Positions 63,885 to 64,000 of a stretch of DNA of 64,000 nucleotides are shown here, one piece after another (position 1 is the first letter of the stretch; each line of letters opens with the position of its first letter). The stretch comes from Myoxocephalus aenaeus (Eukaryota > Chordata > Actinopteri > Perciformes > Cottidae), in assembly GCA_038501785.1 (NCBI GenBank), contig JBAMJR010000162.1, positions 174,001 through 238,000 of the forward strand, in the 5' to 3' direction. Position numbers and translations under genes: made by a program. The notes beneath the pieces were generated by a model. The model made no database searches. It had not been told where the DNA came from and saw only the letters and a list, made by a program, of their open reading frames with translations.

Positions 63885-64000
63885 GTACGACACTTACACA
63901 CAAACAAACTGACATATGTGAACCCCACAAGGGCTGATCATGAGCCTAATCTTAAACAAATACAATTATTACAATAATTTTGGAAAAAAGACACTTTCCC

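Overview
The window is nuclear DNA from a ray-finned (teleost, probably percomorph-type) fish. The genes are intron-rich with GT-AG junctions, the repeats are typical of fish (Harbinger- and hAT-type MITEs, a Penelope-like fragment, non-LTR RT fragments, tRNA-derived SINEs, long (CA)n and (CT)n tracts), and the gene content (slc22a13-like, xirp1, csrnp1) is the conserved linkage group that in human lies on 3p22. The species cannot be named from the sequence.

Layout. 1-4824: a 5'-truncated SLC22 transporter (copy 1, + strand). 8989-13769 and 21996-28030: two further complete, ten-exon, 535-residue copies (copies 2 and 3, + strand) that are nearly identical in their exons and arose by recent tandem duplication. 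A roughly 7.7-kb nest of transposons (13.8-21.5 kb) separates them. 30821-50340: one large minus-strand locus, fish xirp1. Six small coding exons (49655-44009) encode a 249-residue N-terminus. They are followed by a single 6960-bp exon with about 27 Xin actin-binding repeats, its own stop and a poly(A) signal. Downstream lie two exons that encode a canonical LIM domain and a long acidic tail. Phases match so that the N-terminal exons can join either the Xin exon or the LIM exons, giving a long Xin protein and a Xin-less LIM protein. 50.3-61.7 kb: no recognisable coding sequence. It holds simple repeats, a SINE and a perfect 1718-bp CTG/CAG tract (about 572 units). 61788-63884: the first three coding exons of csrnp1 (+ strand), which continues past the right edge.

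Functionally the three SLC22 copies are plasma-membrane organic ion transporters of the OAT10/SLC22A13 type. Xirp1 is a muscle and adherens-junction actin-binding scaffold. Csrnp1 is a nuclear Cys/Ser-rich transcriptional regulator. They are not an operon or pathway; their adjacency is ancestral synteny. The most interesting items are the dual-output xirp1 locus (LIM exons preserved, unlike the simple mammalian XIRP1 gene), the huge uninterrupted CTG tract upstream of csrnp1, reciprocal Harbinger insertions that distinguish SLC22 copies 2 and 3 with perfect empty sites, and a cluster of amino-acid changes confined to TM1 of those two transporters.
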